From Luidia sarsii (taxonomy: Eukaryota > Echinodermata > Asteroidea > Paxillosida > Luidiidae), in contig OX465120.1 in assembly GCA_949987565.1 (NCBI GenBank), positions 5,309,087-5,373,086 of the forward strand: a stretch of DNA of 64,000 nt, read 5' to 3'. Shown here in pieces: positions 19,430-30,584 of this stretch. Each line of letters begins with the position of its first letter. Within the stretch, counting starts at the first letter, position 1. Below the pieces are notes generated by a model. It saw only the letters and a list, made by a program, of their open reading frames with translations, was not told the origin of the DNA and did not search any database. The position numbers and the translations under genes are program-made.

Positions 19430-20455
19430 GGTCAGCGAAATGCCAAATCCATTAGTACGACCAGGCCGAGGACTGGCTGACTGATTTTCGCCAACGCATT
19501 TTTTGTTTGGCCCAGCTTTTGCATCAGGCAAATTAGCCATCCCACGCCAGCCGAAAACATGCTTGTTGAAGATTGGAAGTGGGTTGCCTCTTCTCGCAAC
19601 AGAACGTTTTAAACCTTTTTAATGGGATTGTAAAGGGAGTTCCTGTGATATGTTGCTCCACAAGAGCTCCACAACAGCCTAATGATCGATGTGATGCAGA
19701 TTTCCATGGTCAGGTCTGTATTCATGCATTGTTTACGATTGGGACAATATCAATTCGCAATTTCGTGAGAACGTCGACGAAATGATATCTCCGTTTATTA
19801 CTATAGATTCAACAACTGAAGACAGGTTATGTAAATGTAGATAAAAAGTCCGTTGTGTAGTAGTTAGACCTTTGCCTGGTTAACACATTTTATTGTTAAC
19901 GCTTTAAACTCAGGCCCATTTTTGTGAGTTTTGCATGAGTTGTGATTTTGTCCTCACAAGTCCATTTTTCTTGTCAGAAACCTCTTCACATTATATACTA
20001 TTCTAAAGCTTACACATTGAGCTACATTTCTGTGAAGAAATAAATACTCCAGGGGCTTTTTGAAAAAAAAAGTGTGGCCATTTTTAATCTCTCATTTGAA
20101 TGTGAATTTGAATTTTTATTGAGCGCCGACTATTATTTGGAATTGAAAGACATGGGCTCAGCTGTGCCAGAAATTCTCAGGGATCTCGTACAACGTATAT
20201 TTTTTAAGGCCTGAAGTCGATTTCACCAAACTCATCGTAACTTGCGATCAATCGCAAGACGATGAGCCATGCACATAAACCATACGGCATATCACAACTA
20301 ACGATGGGCTATCCATCTTAAGGCTTTGTGAAATCCAGTCCAGGTGAAATACATGCAAGGTGTAATACGAGCGTGCATTTGATAACAATATACAGGCTGA
20401 GGTCTATTTCTTGTGAAGAAAGACTGGCAGTGAACTCGTCCTCATGACATAGGTG
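19430..20455. other. AT-rich non-coding DNA
   Basis: No exon or identified repeat. On the plus strand at 19254 an AAGATGGCGG word opens a 25-codon frame without other support. Confidence 0.4.
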
Positions 20456-20459
20456 ATAC

Positions 20460-20715
20460 GTTCGGAAAAGAAACTGGCAAAGGAAACTTCGAGTGAACAG
20501 GGACTTGAATCTGAGACCTCTGGCTTATCATCTGACCTATCCGGCCCTTAAATGGCGGCCTTCCCAAATGGTCAACTGGTGTTTCCCGTGGTTGGGGCCA
20601 CCATTCAAACGCATTCAACTATTACCTGCTGCATATCTTCAGAAATCTCGCCCCCGTTTTCATTCAGATGCTAACAACCAATTGTCTTAAACCTAGCCAC
20701 AGCAGCTCGGGAATC
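20460..20715 (-). mobile_element. tRNA-like SINE copy
   Basis: On the minus strand the leader (GTGTGATTCCCGAGCTGC, CATCTGAATGAAAACGGGG, GGAAGGCCGCC) precedes a decayed tRNA-like block with CCAGAGGTCTCAGATTCAAG. Confidence 0.6.
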
Positions 20716-20809
20716 ACACAATGTGAATGCAGGTGTTGTTTTTTTATAATTAAAATAAAATAAATACAGGAAATACTTACTTGTAACCTTATCAATTTTG
20801 TAAAAGAAA

Positions 20810-20960
20810 TTTCAAAGAAATCTTTGACTGGACAGGGACTTGAATGCGCGACCTCTTTTTTTTGCGCACCATGCAGCGCTTTTACCATCTCAGCTAAGCA
20901 GCCCTTATAGACGGTGACCTTCCTAATTAGTCACATGATCTTTGTCTACTAGTTATGAAG
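20810..20960 (-). mobile_element. tRNA-like SINE copy
   Basis: On the minus strand: TTAGCTGAGATGGTAAAAGC, TGGTGCGC, GAGGTCGCGCATTCAAGTCC and then TGTCCAGTCAAAGATTTC, the family's 3' junction. Confidence 0.6.
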
Positions 20961-20964
20961 AATG

Positions 20965-21455
20965 ATAGAAACAGTAAAGTCGTTCTCACTGACATAGGTT
21001 GTATATACATTATGCAAATGCTGAGAGTGTCAAATTAGGTATGAGGAAAGGTAGCTCGCATGCGTTCTTGTTTGGATTAGAATACTTCATGGTTAAGTAC
21101 GTCACTCTACCTGTTTGTATTCAGAATAACGCTTTGAAAAAGGACAACGGCCATGTTATTTTTAAGGCGGGGTTATTTTAAGGACTGAAGACTTTGAATT
21201 ATCCACCAGAATGGCCCTACGTCAGTTAGATAATACTTAGGTCTTTAGAAGTTCAAACCTCAAATTAAAAACAATTGCTGTCCAAAGATGAAGTAATTCT
21301 CGAATTACTTTCTAAAATAAGAAGTCAATAAAATAGTCCTATATTGTTTGGAATTTTCCTGAACCAAGAAATGAAAATCTTAAATACGCTGTTACCAATG
21401 TTCTGACGTCGGTCAAAATATGAACTGCTCACGTTATGGCTCAACTTTTGGATTC
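20965..21455. other. AT-rich non-coding DNA
   Basis: Nothing recognised. Confidence 0.4.
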
Positions 21456-21457
21456 GT

Positions 21458-21512
21458 TCGTTCTTCTTCTTCTTCTTCTTCTTCTTCTTCGTCTTCTTCT
21501 TCTTCTTCTTTC
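21458..21512 (+). repeat. CTT microsatellite
   Basis: (CTT)n of about 50 bp with one GTC interruption. Confidence 0.9.
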
Positions 21513-21869
21513 ATATGATTTGCTGACCACTACAGTATACAATTTCACGCAGCTGATATAGCCATGTGACTGTGTCCGGCGTTGATATATAGTACTGGAC
21601 TGGAAAGTCTAGTGTATGTAGTTATACAGTACTATGCATTACGTACACGTACAGCACATGTACGGTACGTGTATACATGTCCATACATGTATCCACGGTG
21701 TGGCGCCACATGGCCATAGAACCGCTACAAAACTGTCAATGGTCAAAAGTTCAATATTTAGTAACATGTCGATAACGCAATTGTTAATGAATATTTCTGA
21801 ATTGGTATATGTCCGACCATCTAATTGATATTTAACCTTCTGTTTTAGAATTGCTATACATGAACTTAC

Positions 21870-21933
21870 CTTCAAAAAGTGGAATCAATTCGTCAAGGCC
21901 CCATGAACACAACGTGCTCTTCACAGCGTCCAT
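21870..21933 (-). CDS. first coding exon, SAM-like N-terminus
   Basis: On the minus strand the ATG at 21933 follows CAGAAGCAAG, giving CAAGATGGAC, a YY1-type start context. The exon encodes MDAVKSTLCSWGLDELIPLF plus Glu and stops after one extra base at a strong donor, G|GTAAGT (21870/21869; intron phase 1). The pattern Trp-Gly-Leu-x-x-Leu-Ile-x-x-Phe is what the first helix of a SAM (sterile alpha motif) domain looks like. The domain's remaining ~45 residues would lie in the next exon to the left, which I could not locate. The donor, start context and residue pattern together make this one of the best exon calls in the window. Confidence 0.6.
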
Positions 21934-22050
21934 CTTGCTTCTGTTTACATCATGTGACAGCAGACATTACTACTGCGCAGAGTCAGTTTAACGAACGTTG
22001 ACCATGATCAGCGTTGACCGCACAGCGCCACAGTCAAAATCAATTTATTA
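21934..22050 (-). promoter_or_regulatory. probable 5' UTR/promoter of the 21933 exon
   Basis: Non-repetitive DNA upstream of the start codon with GTCACATGATG (E-box-like CACATG) at about 21950-21960 and no TATA box. The CAAGATGG word over the ATG is a common initiator-region motif of TATA-less genes. Confidence 0.3.
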
Positions 22051-22477
22051 CCTCTACTTGATCAACTTTTAACATCTTTCAAGAGAGTAAATAGGATTTG
22101 GCATTGACGCAATGGAGGATTAATGCCAAAATTCCCCCTTTACTCAATGTTGTGTTAAAACTTACTCAACTTCCTTACACAACCCGTATAAGCAACACAA
22201 TTTTGCACTTATTTTTAGAGTGTATGTGGGCATCCCCCAGGCAGTCCAAGGTCCGAGCACTCGAACAGGATGTTGGTCTGTAGTCTGTTCAGTGGTTACC
22301 GCAGACGCAGGCCGCTGAGGGGCTCAAGCTCCATCTGTGCACGCTGGCATGGAGACGTCCAACTCATGTGCGCAGGCGATGTGTCACACAAATTATATAT
22401 CCCAAACTCACAATTATCTCTGATAAAACCCGACCAGGTGCTGAGCAAACGGCTTTACCCTGAACATAATTATTGCC

Positions 22478-22846
22478 TTAAAGCCCCAACACAACATTGG
22501 TCGAGGTCAGCATACATACGTTGTCTGATCTAACATATGCATGATATAGCACACCTGTGAAATTTTCAGCTCAATCCGCCAACCGAGTCTCGAGAAAATC
22601 GTTAAAACCGCTTCATTTGTTTCGCGAAAATGCAGAATTCAACGCCGTACTGTTCCGAAAAAAAGTTTAGATCTCGGTGAGACGTAAACTATTTCTTTTA
22701 CTCATTTCTCCCAAAATACAACATTTTAGGCGGAAATATTTCAGTGAGAGGTTTCTACTATAACCATCTTCAAACTGTATAAGTTTCATGTAAATCTGTG
22801 AACATTTCTGTTTTTCGATCTTAGCAATGTTGTTTAGTGGCTTTAA
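22478..22846 (-). mobile_element. TTAA-flanked MITE, copy B (369 bp)
   Basis: Inverted relative to copies C-E. Ends are TTAAAGCCCCAACACAACAT and AGCAATGTTGTTTAGTGGCT plus TTAA. The interior matches the family (CCGCTTCATTTGTTTCGCG, CGGCGTTGAAT on the complement). Confidence 0.9.
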
Positions 22847-22905
22847 GTCACTACGCCCGCCCAGCGTATATCAATAACGCTGTATTCTAGTGTAAACAAA
22901 TCCCA

Positions 22906-23012
22906 AATTCTTTTCAGAACCATACCTCTTCCTTTAAGAGACCTGATACATGGTGTTCACCGCAAACCTTCCTATATTGATTCACCCACCATGCAAAGCC
23001 TTAAGTCTTATT
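22906..23012 (+). repeat. H2 repeat, 3' part only
   Basis: AATTCTTTTCAGAACC (decayed histone-type hairpin), CCTCTTCCTTTAAGAGACC, GTGTTCACCGCAAACC and CCATGCAAAGCCTTAAGTCT. The hammerhead-like core is missing. Confidence 0.6.
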
Positions 23013-23154
23013 TATTTATTTATTTATTTAATTTAAACAAATCCCATATATATATCTTTTTTCGCTGTGGAGTTCAAGACTCCGTTTATTTCAACACATC
23101 AATACAATGCAAATACAGTTAACATTTATGTTTGTATTTTGTTGTCCTTGTCAC

Positions 23155-23215
23155 TCTGCCTTAGAGAAAGGTCCTGCTAGGACCGAAACGCCAGGCCCAC
23201 TTAATTTTGACAGGT
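23155..23215 (+). repeat. H1 repeat, short copy
   Basis: TCTGCCTTAGAGAAAGGTCC, TGCTAGGACCGAAACGCCAG and GCCCACTTAATTTTGA. The inner stem GGTCCT/AGGACC is perfect in this copy, while GTC is changed to GCC. Confidence 0.65.
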
Positions 23216-23219
23216 ATAT

Positions 23220-24255
23220 TTGTCGTTACTATACACAAATATGTTTGGCTAAAAATGAAGTACCATGATAAAAGTTTAGTCAACATAATTATCTCAGCTA
23301 GTAAGTTAAAACCAGATTGTTGCACTCATCAGCAGAACACAGGGCATTATTTTTTAACCTACACCAATTTAAAGGTCTCGAGTGATCTATTCAACTCAAA
23401 ACGCAAGAAATTCTTTAAACTTCGTTTGAAATGAAAAAATATGATGTCTTTGTCCAATCTAACGTTCCATATTTGTCTTTAGCATTTTAATAATAATTAC
23501 ACTGTGAACAGGATTAAGTTTATAGCCCAGAATTCTCATTGAGTCATTTAGATAAAAAGTATTATTTCTAGTATTTCTGATGCAATCGAAACATGAGTTG
23601 AGTAAACGAATTTACCCAACGCTTTTGCCCTGTGGGGTTTTGACTCTGTCCGGTTGTTTCTATATTATTTTTCTTGACGTGCAGCCCCCTCGCTTCAGTG
23701 TATTCCCCGCACTACGTGCCAATTCTCACACAAGAACAGAATCGAGTTTGTACCATTGAAATGAACACAGGAAGCCGACTGGTTAAGTCTTGTAGTGTAT
23801 TCAGCTGCTTGTAGACTGTGAAGGTTCGTGTTTGGCCGCAGGTGTTAAGAGCTAGACTGGTGTGAAATACGTTTACCTCCGGGATACATTTCCTGCCACT
23901 ATACAAATGTTGAATTTTTTAAATGAATGGGGGCTATACCCTTTTCAAAATGAATGAAAATGAAAAAAAAAATACACGTGAAATCCTTCACTGGATAAAC
24001 AGCGTCCGAATGCGCGCTGTTCATGGGCTGCACAGTTGGGCAAATCGTTCCGTTGTTATAATCAAAGCGAACGGAGTTCGCAGTCTACGCGCACCGTGTT
24101 GTGACGGCGGATTACTGGTCCGTTGCCTGGCAAGAGCGATCGACAACCGGAGTTACGTTTTTGCCGCCAATGTTTTTGTTTGTGCGTGTGTATGCCATCC
24201 AGGTTTTCGCTTAAATAACACACCTGTGAATTTGTCGGGGTCCGCTGACAGTGAT
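23220..24255. other. AT-rich non-coding DNA
   Basis: Weak frames only. A minus-strand donor-like GAG|GTAAAC lies near 23876. Nothing is supported. Confidence 0.35.
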
Positions 24256-24261
24256 TGAGAG

Positions 24262-24590
24262 TGAGGATTGTGTATGTTTTGAGAGAGACAGAGGCAGAGA
24301 GACAGAGAGTGGGGAGAGAGACAGAGAAAGAAAGAAAGAGAGACAGTGAGAGAGAGAGACATATTTATAAATTGATTTATAAATTGGGAAAGAGACGTAG
24401 AGAGTGGATAAGAGGGAGACAGTGAGGCAGAGATTGAGGCAGAGAAACAGAGAGAGGGGGGGGGGAGACAGAGATAAAAATATAGGGAAAGAGACACAGA
24501 GAGATGGGAGAAACAGAGAGACAGAGGAGAGAGAGACAGAGAGACAAAGAGAGTGAGATATAGCGATACAGAGACAAAAAGAGACGTCTT
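24262..24590 (+). repeat. GA-rich tract (GAGACAGA)
   Basis: Purine-rich array of AGAGAGACAGAG-type units, ending in two copies of ACGTCTTTCTTAGCCTCTTT 56 bp apart (24585 and 24641). Confidence 0.85.
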
Positions 24591-24851
24591 TCTTAGCCTC
24601 TTTTTAAGAGACTGACAGAAAGAGACAAGGAAAGACCAACGTCTTTCTTAGCCTCTTTTTAAGAGTCATACACTGTATACGTGAACATAGAGATAAAGAT
24701 ACTCATATTTCACACACAGTGATAAACACACGGAGCGAAACATGCACAGAGATATGGAGGCGGACAGGCCACATTTGTCCATATTGAACATGCCTGTCTG
24801 GTGTAACATGCCATGTAGTATGGTATACACATGCTATCAAAATTTGCTTAC

Positions 24852-24971
24852 CTCTGCATTTGTGTACAAATAAACTATTAGACAATGGCGTGCATTTGTT
24901 AATGGATCATGCACAGGAATTGAGATTGTACTGATTTCATGCTTCTGTGTAGTTCTGAGAGAAAGTAGCCA
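24852..24971 (-). CDS. candidate internal exon, 120 bp, phase 0/0
   Basis: On the minus strand, acceptor TTTCTATTGCTTCCATACAG opens a frame of exactly 40 codons that ends at GAG|GTAAGC, a near-consensus donor. The exon keeps phase 0 at both ends. The peptide (WLLSLRTTQKHEISTISIPV then HDPLTNARHCLIVYLYTNAE) looks like two beta strands of a folded domain and is not repeat-derived. Both splice sites fall precisely at the ends of the protein-like stretch, which is the main evidence. It lies 2.9 kb upstream of the ATG exon at 21933 on the same strand, so it would belong to a different, more upstream gene or to an alternative transcript. Family not recognised. Confidence 0.5.
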
Positions 24972-24999
24972 CTGTATGGAAGCAATAGAAAACACAGTG

Positions 25000-25710
25000 A
25001 AGGAAGGGGAAGTTGAGTTGTAGCTGTACATATAAATTAACATCAGAACTTATTAATTTCCTATCCTACACAGATTCCTCGTAATTTCATACTTGTTTAG
25101 GTAGACATTATGAAAATGTCACAAAAATGCATAACATCTTCGTTATGACTAATAAATGATTTAATATAAAGTGCATAATTGATTAAGATCAATCATGCAA
25201 TCCGATTCCGCACATGAAAATATATCGCAAATGTTCATCGGATAATTATGTGTTTCTGAGATCAATATGGACCTTCAAGGCCCCCTTACAGTATTTTTAT
25301 GAAGCGAAAAAGCCCCGTACACACATAGGGTTAAGGATAATAATATTGCCATCGTTGCTTGGCAGCGAGGTGTTCATCCGAACTGATCTTGCAATCTCGT
25401 GTAGGCTACCTTTTTTTTTTCTAACGCAGCTTTTCTCTGAGCGGCGCTGAGCGAGTGTTCTCCGCCGTGACGAAGTGCTCCTTGAGCGGCGACGTTACGG
25501 TCCGAAAACATTCTACCCAAACACGTTCAATTTATGAGTGTGCGGAGATCAATCATTTGAAATACCTACACCTCCCCAGTGTCTTATTTCATCCGTAGTT
25601 TGCGACTTCCCCGGGATATACATTGCCCTCGATATGCATCTTTGATTTAAAATCAAATATCTGGTAAGACTTGAAGGTTCGCTTAGTGGAAACACGCGGA
25701 AATGCGTAGG
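25000..25710. other. non-coding DNA
   Basis: Nothing recognised; contains T10 at about 25411. Confidence 0.4.
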
Positions 25711-25715
25711 TGTGT

Positions 25716-25800
25716 GGCTCTGAAAGGAGCCGGTAACTCGACGTTTCGGGTAGTGTGTACTCTGCTCGTCGTCAGGAGACGTCGTCGTCAATTCTAATCT
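25716..25800 (-). repeat. H2 repeat, hammerhead-like copy
   Basis: On the minus strand: CTC, CTGACGA, then the stem CGAGCAG/CTACCCG (5 of 7 pairs), AAACGTC and GAG. It ends in the histone-type hairpin GGCTCCTTTCAGAGCC (25731-25716). Confidence 0.65.
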
Positions 25801-25887
25801 GTTGATCTGCTGGCATATGTTATTTACTTCGTGTAGATATTTTCAAAAAACATTGCTATTAATGGACTGTCGTTTGAGGTATGGCCG

Positions 25888-26264
25888 TTAAAGCCCCTAC
25901 ACAACACAGGTAATGTCGAAAAACAGAAATGTTCACAGATTTACATGAAACTTTTACAGTTTGAAGCTGGTTATAGTAGAAACCTCTCCCTGAAATATTT
26001 CTACCTAAAATGTTGAAAGTTGGGAGAAACGAGTAAGAGAAATAGTTTACGTCCCACTGAGATCCAAACTATTTTTCGGAACAGTACGGCGTTGAATGCT
26101 GCATTTTCGCGAAACAATTGAAGCGGTTTTCACGATTTTCTCGAAACTCGGTTGACGGATTGAGCTGAAATGTTCACAGGTGTGCTATTTCATGCATTAT
26201 GATGGATCAGACAACGTATGGATGCTATTCTTTGACCTCGACCAATGTTGTGAAGGGGCTTTAA
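25888..26264 (+). mobile_element. TTAA-flanked MITE, copy C (377 bp)
   Basis: TTAAAGCCCCTACACAACAC at the left and AATGTTGTGAAGGGGCT plus TTAA at the right. TTAA on both sides fits a piggyBac-like target duplication. No transposase is present. Confidence 0.9.
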
Positions 26265-26269
26265 CACCT

Positions 26270-26725
26270 TCCCTACAGTTATGATCACTGATATAGTCAG
26301 CCCGTGTGGCTTTCCACGTGGCAGGGGCTTCCTGTGGTTTATTGTTTTCATACGGCTTCTATCTAATACGAAACTATTGTTGCAATCTGCTTCCTGGCTG
26401 ACACGTCCAAATAGCAACTCACGGCAGGCTGTCGCGGGCCTGCCGTGACGCTTCTATAGCAGAAGCAATTCCCCTAAGGCTGCTCCGATTCGCTCAGGGG
26501 TGAGGTGTGGAGGCGTATAAAGCGTCTGAATCATCTTCGCGCTTTCAGGCCCCCGGATCGACTTGGCTGCTCCTGCGAACCGTAACTAAATAGGCCTGTA
26601 TTAGCTTATGGTAGTCAAGCGTAGCATTTTTGCCCTTTTTCTCCTTTCAAACGAATTGGCTCGGGCCTGGGTACATAATATTTTAGTGTGGTTGGCAAGA
26701 TTTTTGAGAAAGGTGAGATAATGAC
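26270..26725. other. non-coding DNA
   Basis: No gene seen. GGCAGGCTGTCGCGGGCCTGCC near 26422-26443 is a short hairpin. Confidence 0.4.
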
Positions 26726-26729
26726 ATTA

Positions 26730-26999
26730 TTCCTGTTACTGCTACTGCTGCTGATATACCGGGGTACTTATGTTGCGGCTGCTAGCCGCGGTTATTGCTT
26801 CTACTGCTATTGCTACTGCTACTGCTGCTACTGATGGTACTGCTGCTACTGTTGGTACTGTTGATACTGCTGCTAATGCTGCTACTGCTGTTACTGCTGC
26901 TACTACTGCTACTGGTGTTGCTGCTGCTACTGCTACTGCTACTGCTACTGCTACTGCTGCTGCTGGTACTGCTAATGCTACTGATACTGCTACTGCTAC

Positions 27000-27033
<34 letters not shown>

Positions 27034-27130
27034 GCTGCTACTGCTACTGCTGCTACTACTGCTGCAGCTACTACATCTAATAATTGTGCTTCTACTGCGA
27101 CTGCTACTGCTACATCTGCAGCTACTTCTG
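26730..27130 (+). repeat. CTG/CTA trinucleotide array
   Basis: About 390 bp of GCTACTGCT-type trinucleotides. All six frames are homopolymer-like (Ala/Thr, Leu, Ser), so none is a gene. Confidence 0.95.
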
Positions 27131-27440
27131 TTCCAACTTTTGCTGCTACCAATAGTAATAATTCGAGGGGACATCAAACTAATGCCTCATCGCGTCCCAC
27201 GAATTTGGGAATTTCAGGAAGGATCTTTGTAAAAAAAAACAAAAAAAACTTTACTTTTCGGAGTTTGTTCTATCAGTAGTGACACACATCTTCTTTGAAT
27301 AAAATCATACAATTTGTGTCTCCTTTCGTGTTTTTGGCCTCTGAAGAGAGGCCTTGCTATACTCGTTAGGGTTGGAACACAGGGGCCACAACTATGTGTG
27401 GGAGATTTCTCAAGATTCGTTGCTTGCGAGCTACACCCTT

Positions 27441-27820
27441 AAGGCCGCAGCACACGAGAGCTATCTGCTGAGCAAACATTCTCTCGAGGCCGTTAGCTCA
27501 GCACGTAGCTCACCGTGTGCGCTGAACTTTTGGTGAGATGTCTTGTTTCGCCTCTCGTGGCTGACACGACTCGTGGATGAAAACTCATCGTGTGCGGTGA
27601 CTTTAGCTACGTGGTGAGCCAAAAAAAAAGCAATTGGCCAATGAAAACACACGCTCTATTCACGTAGTTGCCCAAATCAAACAGGACATATTATTGGTCT
27701 CACGGCCTCTTGAGGCAGAAATCTCTAAAAAATCAGCGCACGCGGTGAGCTTCGTGCTGAGCTAACGGCCACGAGAGACTTTTTTTGCTCAGCAGATAGC
27801 TCTCATTTGCGGCGGCCTTC
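27441..27820 (+). mobile_element. GGCCGC(C/A)GCACACGAGAGC MITE (about 380 bp)
   Basis: Left end AAGGCCGCAGCACACGAGAG and right end (complement) GAAGGCCGCCGCAAATGAGA. Both continue CTATCTGCTGAGCAAA, about 36 bp of inverted ends. A related copy lies at 15262-15524. Confidence 0.8.
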
Positions 27821-27824
27821 ATTT

Positions 27825-28775
27825 TTCACCACCACACTCCCCTCACTCCCCATTAACCTAATTGTCAGCAGCATCCCCTCCCGTAAGCTGACAATAGGCG
27901 CCCCTTTGCATCGCAAAGCCGCGCACCATCTCACAAGACCCTCTTTCTCCCTTCTCATTTTTTTTCTCTCTCTCTCCGAAATGAAAAAAAAAATATCTCG
28001 TTTTGCATCTGCACCTGCCTAAAAGCAAAATTGAATAACTCCAGGGCATCGGATGTTATTTTCTTTTTTTTCCCCGGCTATCCGGCCTCTTACCATGTTT
28101 GATCATTTCTGTTTTTGTTATTTTCTGATTTTTTTTGGTTTAGTGTTCACGACTTGAAGGCAGGTGTCTGTACCAAGGCCAACTACTTATCTTACCGGAT
28201 GAAGAGTAGAAAGAGCCGTCTACATATATGTGTGTATTTTTTCCCTATTCACCGAAGAGCGTCAGCTTCCATAAATGGGGCGTCAAGTAGGGAGTTTTTT
28301 TATATGAATTGTTATTTTTTTTTGGCACAAATTTACCAGGGGAGCGTAAAATTGTGGAGACGCAAGATGGGAAAAAGCGTATAATCAAGCGAAAATAAGG
28401 GACCAGCTCAAACGGAAACCTTATCTCTGTGTGATTTTTTCATCGCTCTCCCTTTCTCTTTCTCTTTATTTTTTAATCCCATATATGCTTGGGGGAAAAC
28501 ATTACATTGTCGAATGCTTTGCGTTGAAATGCTGTCACCACGCGTGTCAGCAAACAGTAACGTCTGATGGCTATTTAACATCACCGGTGTACAAATATTA
28601 GGCAATATTTTTGCAGTATGCAATTTGTAGTATACGAGTGCGCAGTATTTTAAGTTGTATACAGTAAGCAAAATAATGGGGAATATTTGAGTAGAATACA
28701 TGTTGCAGTCTACACAAAATCGTATCTGCTGATGATGGCCAAAGCATACAAGACGGGACGTCAAATTATCAAATA
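27825..28775. other. AT-rich non-coding DNA
   Basis: Several A and T runs; nothing recognised. Confidence 0.4.
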
Positions 28776-28778
28776 TCA

Positions 28779-28880
28779 GGTTGTTTTACAGACCATACCT
28801 CTTCTTTAAGAGACCTTACACACGGTGTCACCGCAAACCCTCCTATGATCGCATCATGCAAAGCCTTAAGTCTTATTAAA
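28779..28880 (+). repeat. H2 repeat, 3' part only
   Basis: GGTTGTTTTACAGACC (decayed hairpin), CCTCTTCTTTAAGAGACC, GGTGTCACCGCAAACC and CATGCAAAGCCTTAAGTCTT. Confidence 0.6.
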
Positions 28881-28884
28881 ACAA

Positions 28885-29450
28885 TATTAGACAATATCTA
28901 AGTAGTATACAACATATTGGGCAATATTTAAGTTGTATGCAAACTGTAGTATGTAGTATACACAAAATAGGCAATATTTGGCGAATAAACATAAAACATT
29001 GGGTTATATCTGAGTAATATATACAATTTGTAGTAAACAATTGGTAAGCAATTAACGTGTTGTTCCTACCATTGATTTCTCCTTTACGCCATTTTCCATC
29101 TCTTGGCTGACAGAACCTACCATCCTTGGTTCATTGTACACAATTTCTTTCCAACAAACCAAGGAAAACTGACGTTCACATTTCTCATCATCTCTTCTTG
29201 GTCAATTTCCCCGTTCCTCCCGCTATTCGTAAAGGTTATTGCTTTCAAGTCCCCTCGTCTCACTGTTCTCAACTTCCCCTTCTTATGTTCATCATCAAAC
29301 CGCTCCTCTCCCTAATCGTTTGTTAAAAAAAATATATCTATCCTTTCTCTCCTACCCTTCTATTATCCTCCACTGTAACCCCTCGATGTTGATCGCCATC
29401 CTAGTCGATACAAGGCTACTGAACTACCAAACTAAATGTTAAAGCATGGC
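28885..29450. other. AT-rich non-coding DNA
   Basis: Degenerate GGCAATAT..AAGTAGTATAC words repeat loosely at 28600-29030. No gene. Confidence 0.35.
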
Positions 29451-29454
29451 AACG

Positions 29455-29580
29455 AACAGTTTGAATGGACCGGGACTTGAACCCAAGACCTCTGGTTTTG
29501 CGTACTAGGGCTCCATTACTATATACATCCTTCTCTTCCCAAATAGTTAAGTAAAGCCTTTCTCTTTGTGGGTGGGGCGC
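29455..29580 (-). mobile_element. tRNA-like SINE copy (back-to-back pair, left)
   Basis: Minus strand: AAAACCAGAGGTCTTGGGTT and CAAGTCCCGGTCCATTC. The leader runs to about 29580. Confidence 0.6.
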
Positions 29581-29581
29581 A

Positions 29582-29690
29582 ACATAAGGGCAGGATAGCT
29601 GAGATGGTAAGAACGCTGGTTCGCAAAACCAGAGGTCCGTGGTACAATTCTCAGCCCAGTCAGAAGTTTCGTTTCCATTTTTGCCATCAT
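29582..29690 (+). mobile_element. tRNA-like SINE copy (back-to-back pair, right)
   Basis: GGGCAGGATAGCTGAGATGG, then an anticodon-like arm CTGGT TCGCAAA ACCAG, then GTACAATTCTCAGCCCAG. The outer GGGC and GCCC can pair like an acceptor stem. This is the most tRNA-like copy. Confidence 0.65.
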
Positions 29691-29694
29691 TTTA

Positions 29695-30495
29695 CCAATC
29701 ATTTTATCATACATGTTATAGATTAATTTGTCATTTGATCATTTTTCATGAATCCATGACATTTGGAATTTTTGATTTGGTCCTTCAGCAGCTCTTCGGA
29801 ATTCCTCCAATATCTGTTCACCCTCAAAATCATCCCCCCTAAATTGCGTGTCGTTGTTGGAAGGATAACGACTCTTTGTCTTGCCCACTATACACATGGT
29901 TTGGACCTAATATATTGACCACATTTTGGCCCATTATAATAGCTGCTACCGACTGATGACTATTGTCTCCCCCCAAAAACAAAATAATAATATGATTTAT
30001 AAAATATATTGAGCTAATAATAGAACACATTGAAACCACCTGGCACTGATGCTCCCGGTTGCTAGGGACTATTAATTAGTCCGATGATTTCCAGGCAATT
30101 AATAAAAGGCAACTAATGCAATTAATGCAATCGACAAACAACCATCGCCAGCCGTGTTGGCGACTAATTTCGGAGCCCGTGCCGTTTGTGAGAAGCGAGG
30201 CGGAACCCAATTACCGATTAATATTTGACAATAAACTGCCATTGACTTGTCACGGGAAATTCATGAGGTTGTTTCTTCTGTGGCGAATGCGTTTGAGTAT
30301 TCCTGTACGGATGCAATAGATCATTTGTTTAATGACAAGGGTAAAGCCATTTTTGTAAGGCTTATTGCTCACACCAAGCAGTCCTTCAACATTTCTGTAG
30401 TTTCTGTCATTCTGTCATATATCATCATCCTTGAAGGTATTTGTCTCTTTCTCTGTCTCTACTGTTACTATCAATGCCTATGCCTCCGCCTGTTT
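29695..30495. other. AT-rich non-coding DNA with homeodomain-type words
   Basis: The segment at 30070-30130 is dense in ATTA words (TTAATTAGTCC, GGCAATTAATAAAAGGC, GCAATTAATGCAAT). It might be an enhancer fragment. No exon seen. Confidence 0.3.
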
Positions 30496-30499
30496 CTTG

Positions 30500-30552
30500 C
30501 CCCTGTCCCTGCCTCTGCGTCTGTCTCTGCCTGTGCCCCTGTCCCTGTCTCT

Positions 30553-30584
<32 letters not shown>

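Noticed and set aside
20783..20830. Strong minus-strand donor CAA|GTAAGT
   Set aside because: Lies in the 3' flank of a SINE copy with no open frame leading into it.
26742..27279. Alanine-, serine- and leucine-rich frames of 130-169 codons
   Set aside because: Pure trinucleotide array; open in nearly all frames on both strands.
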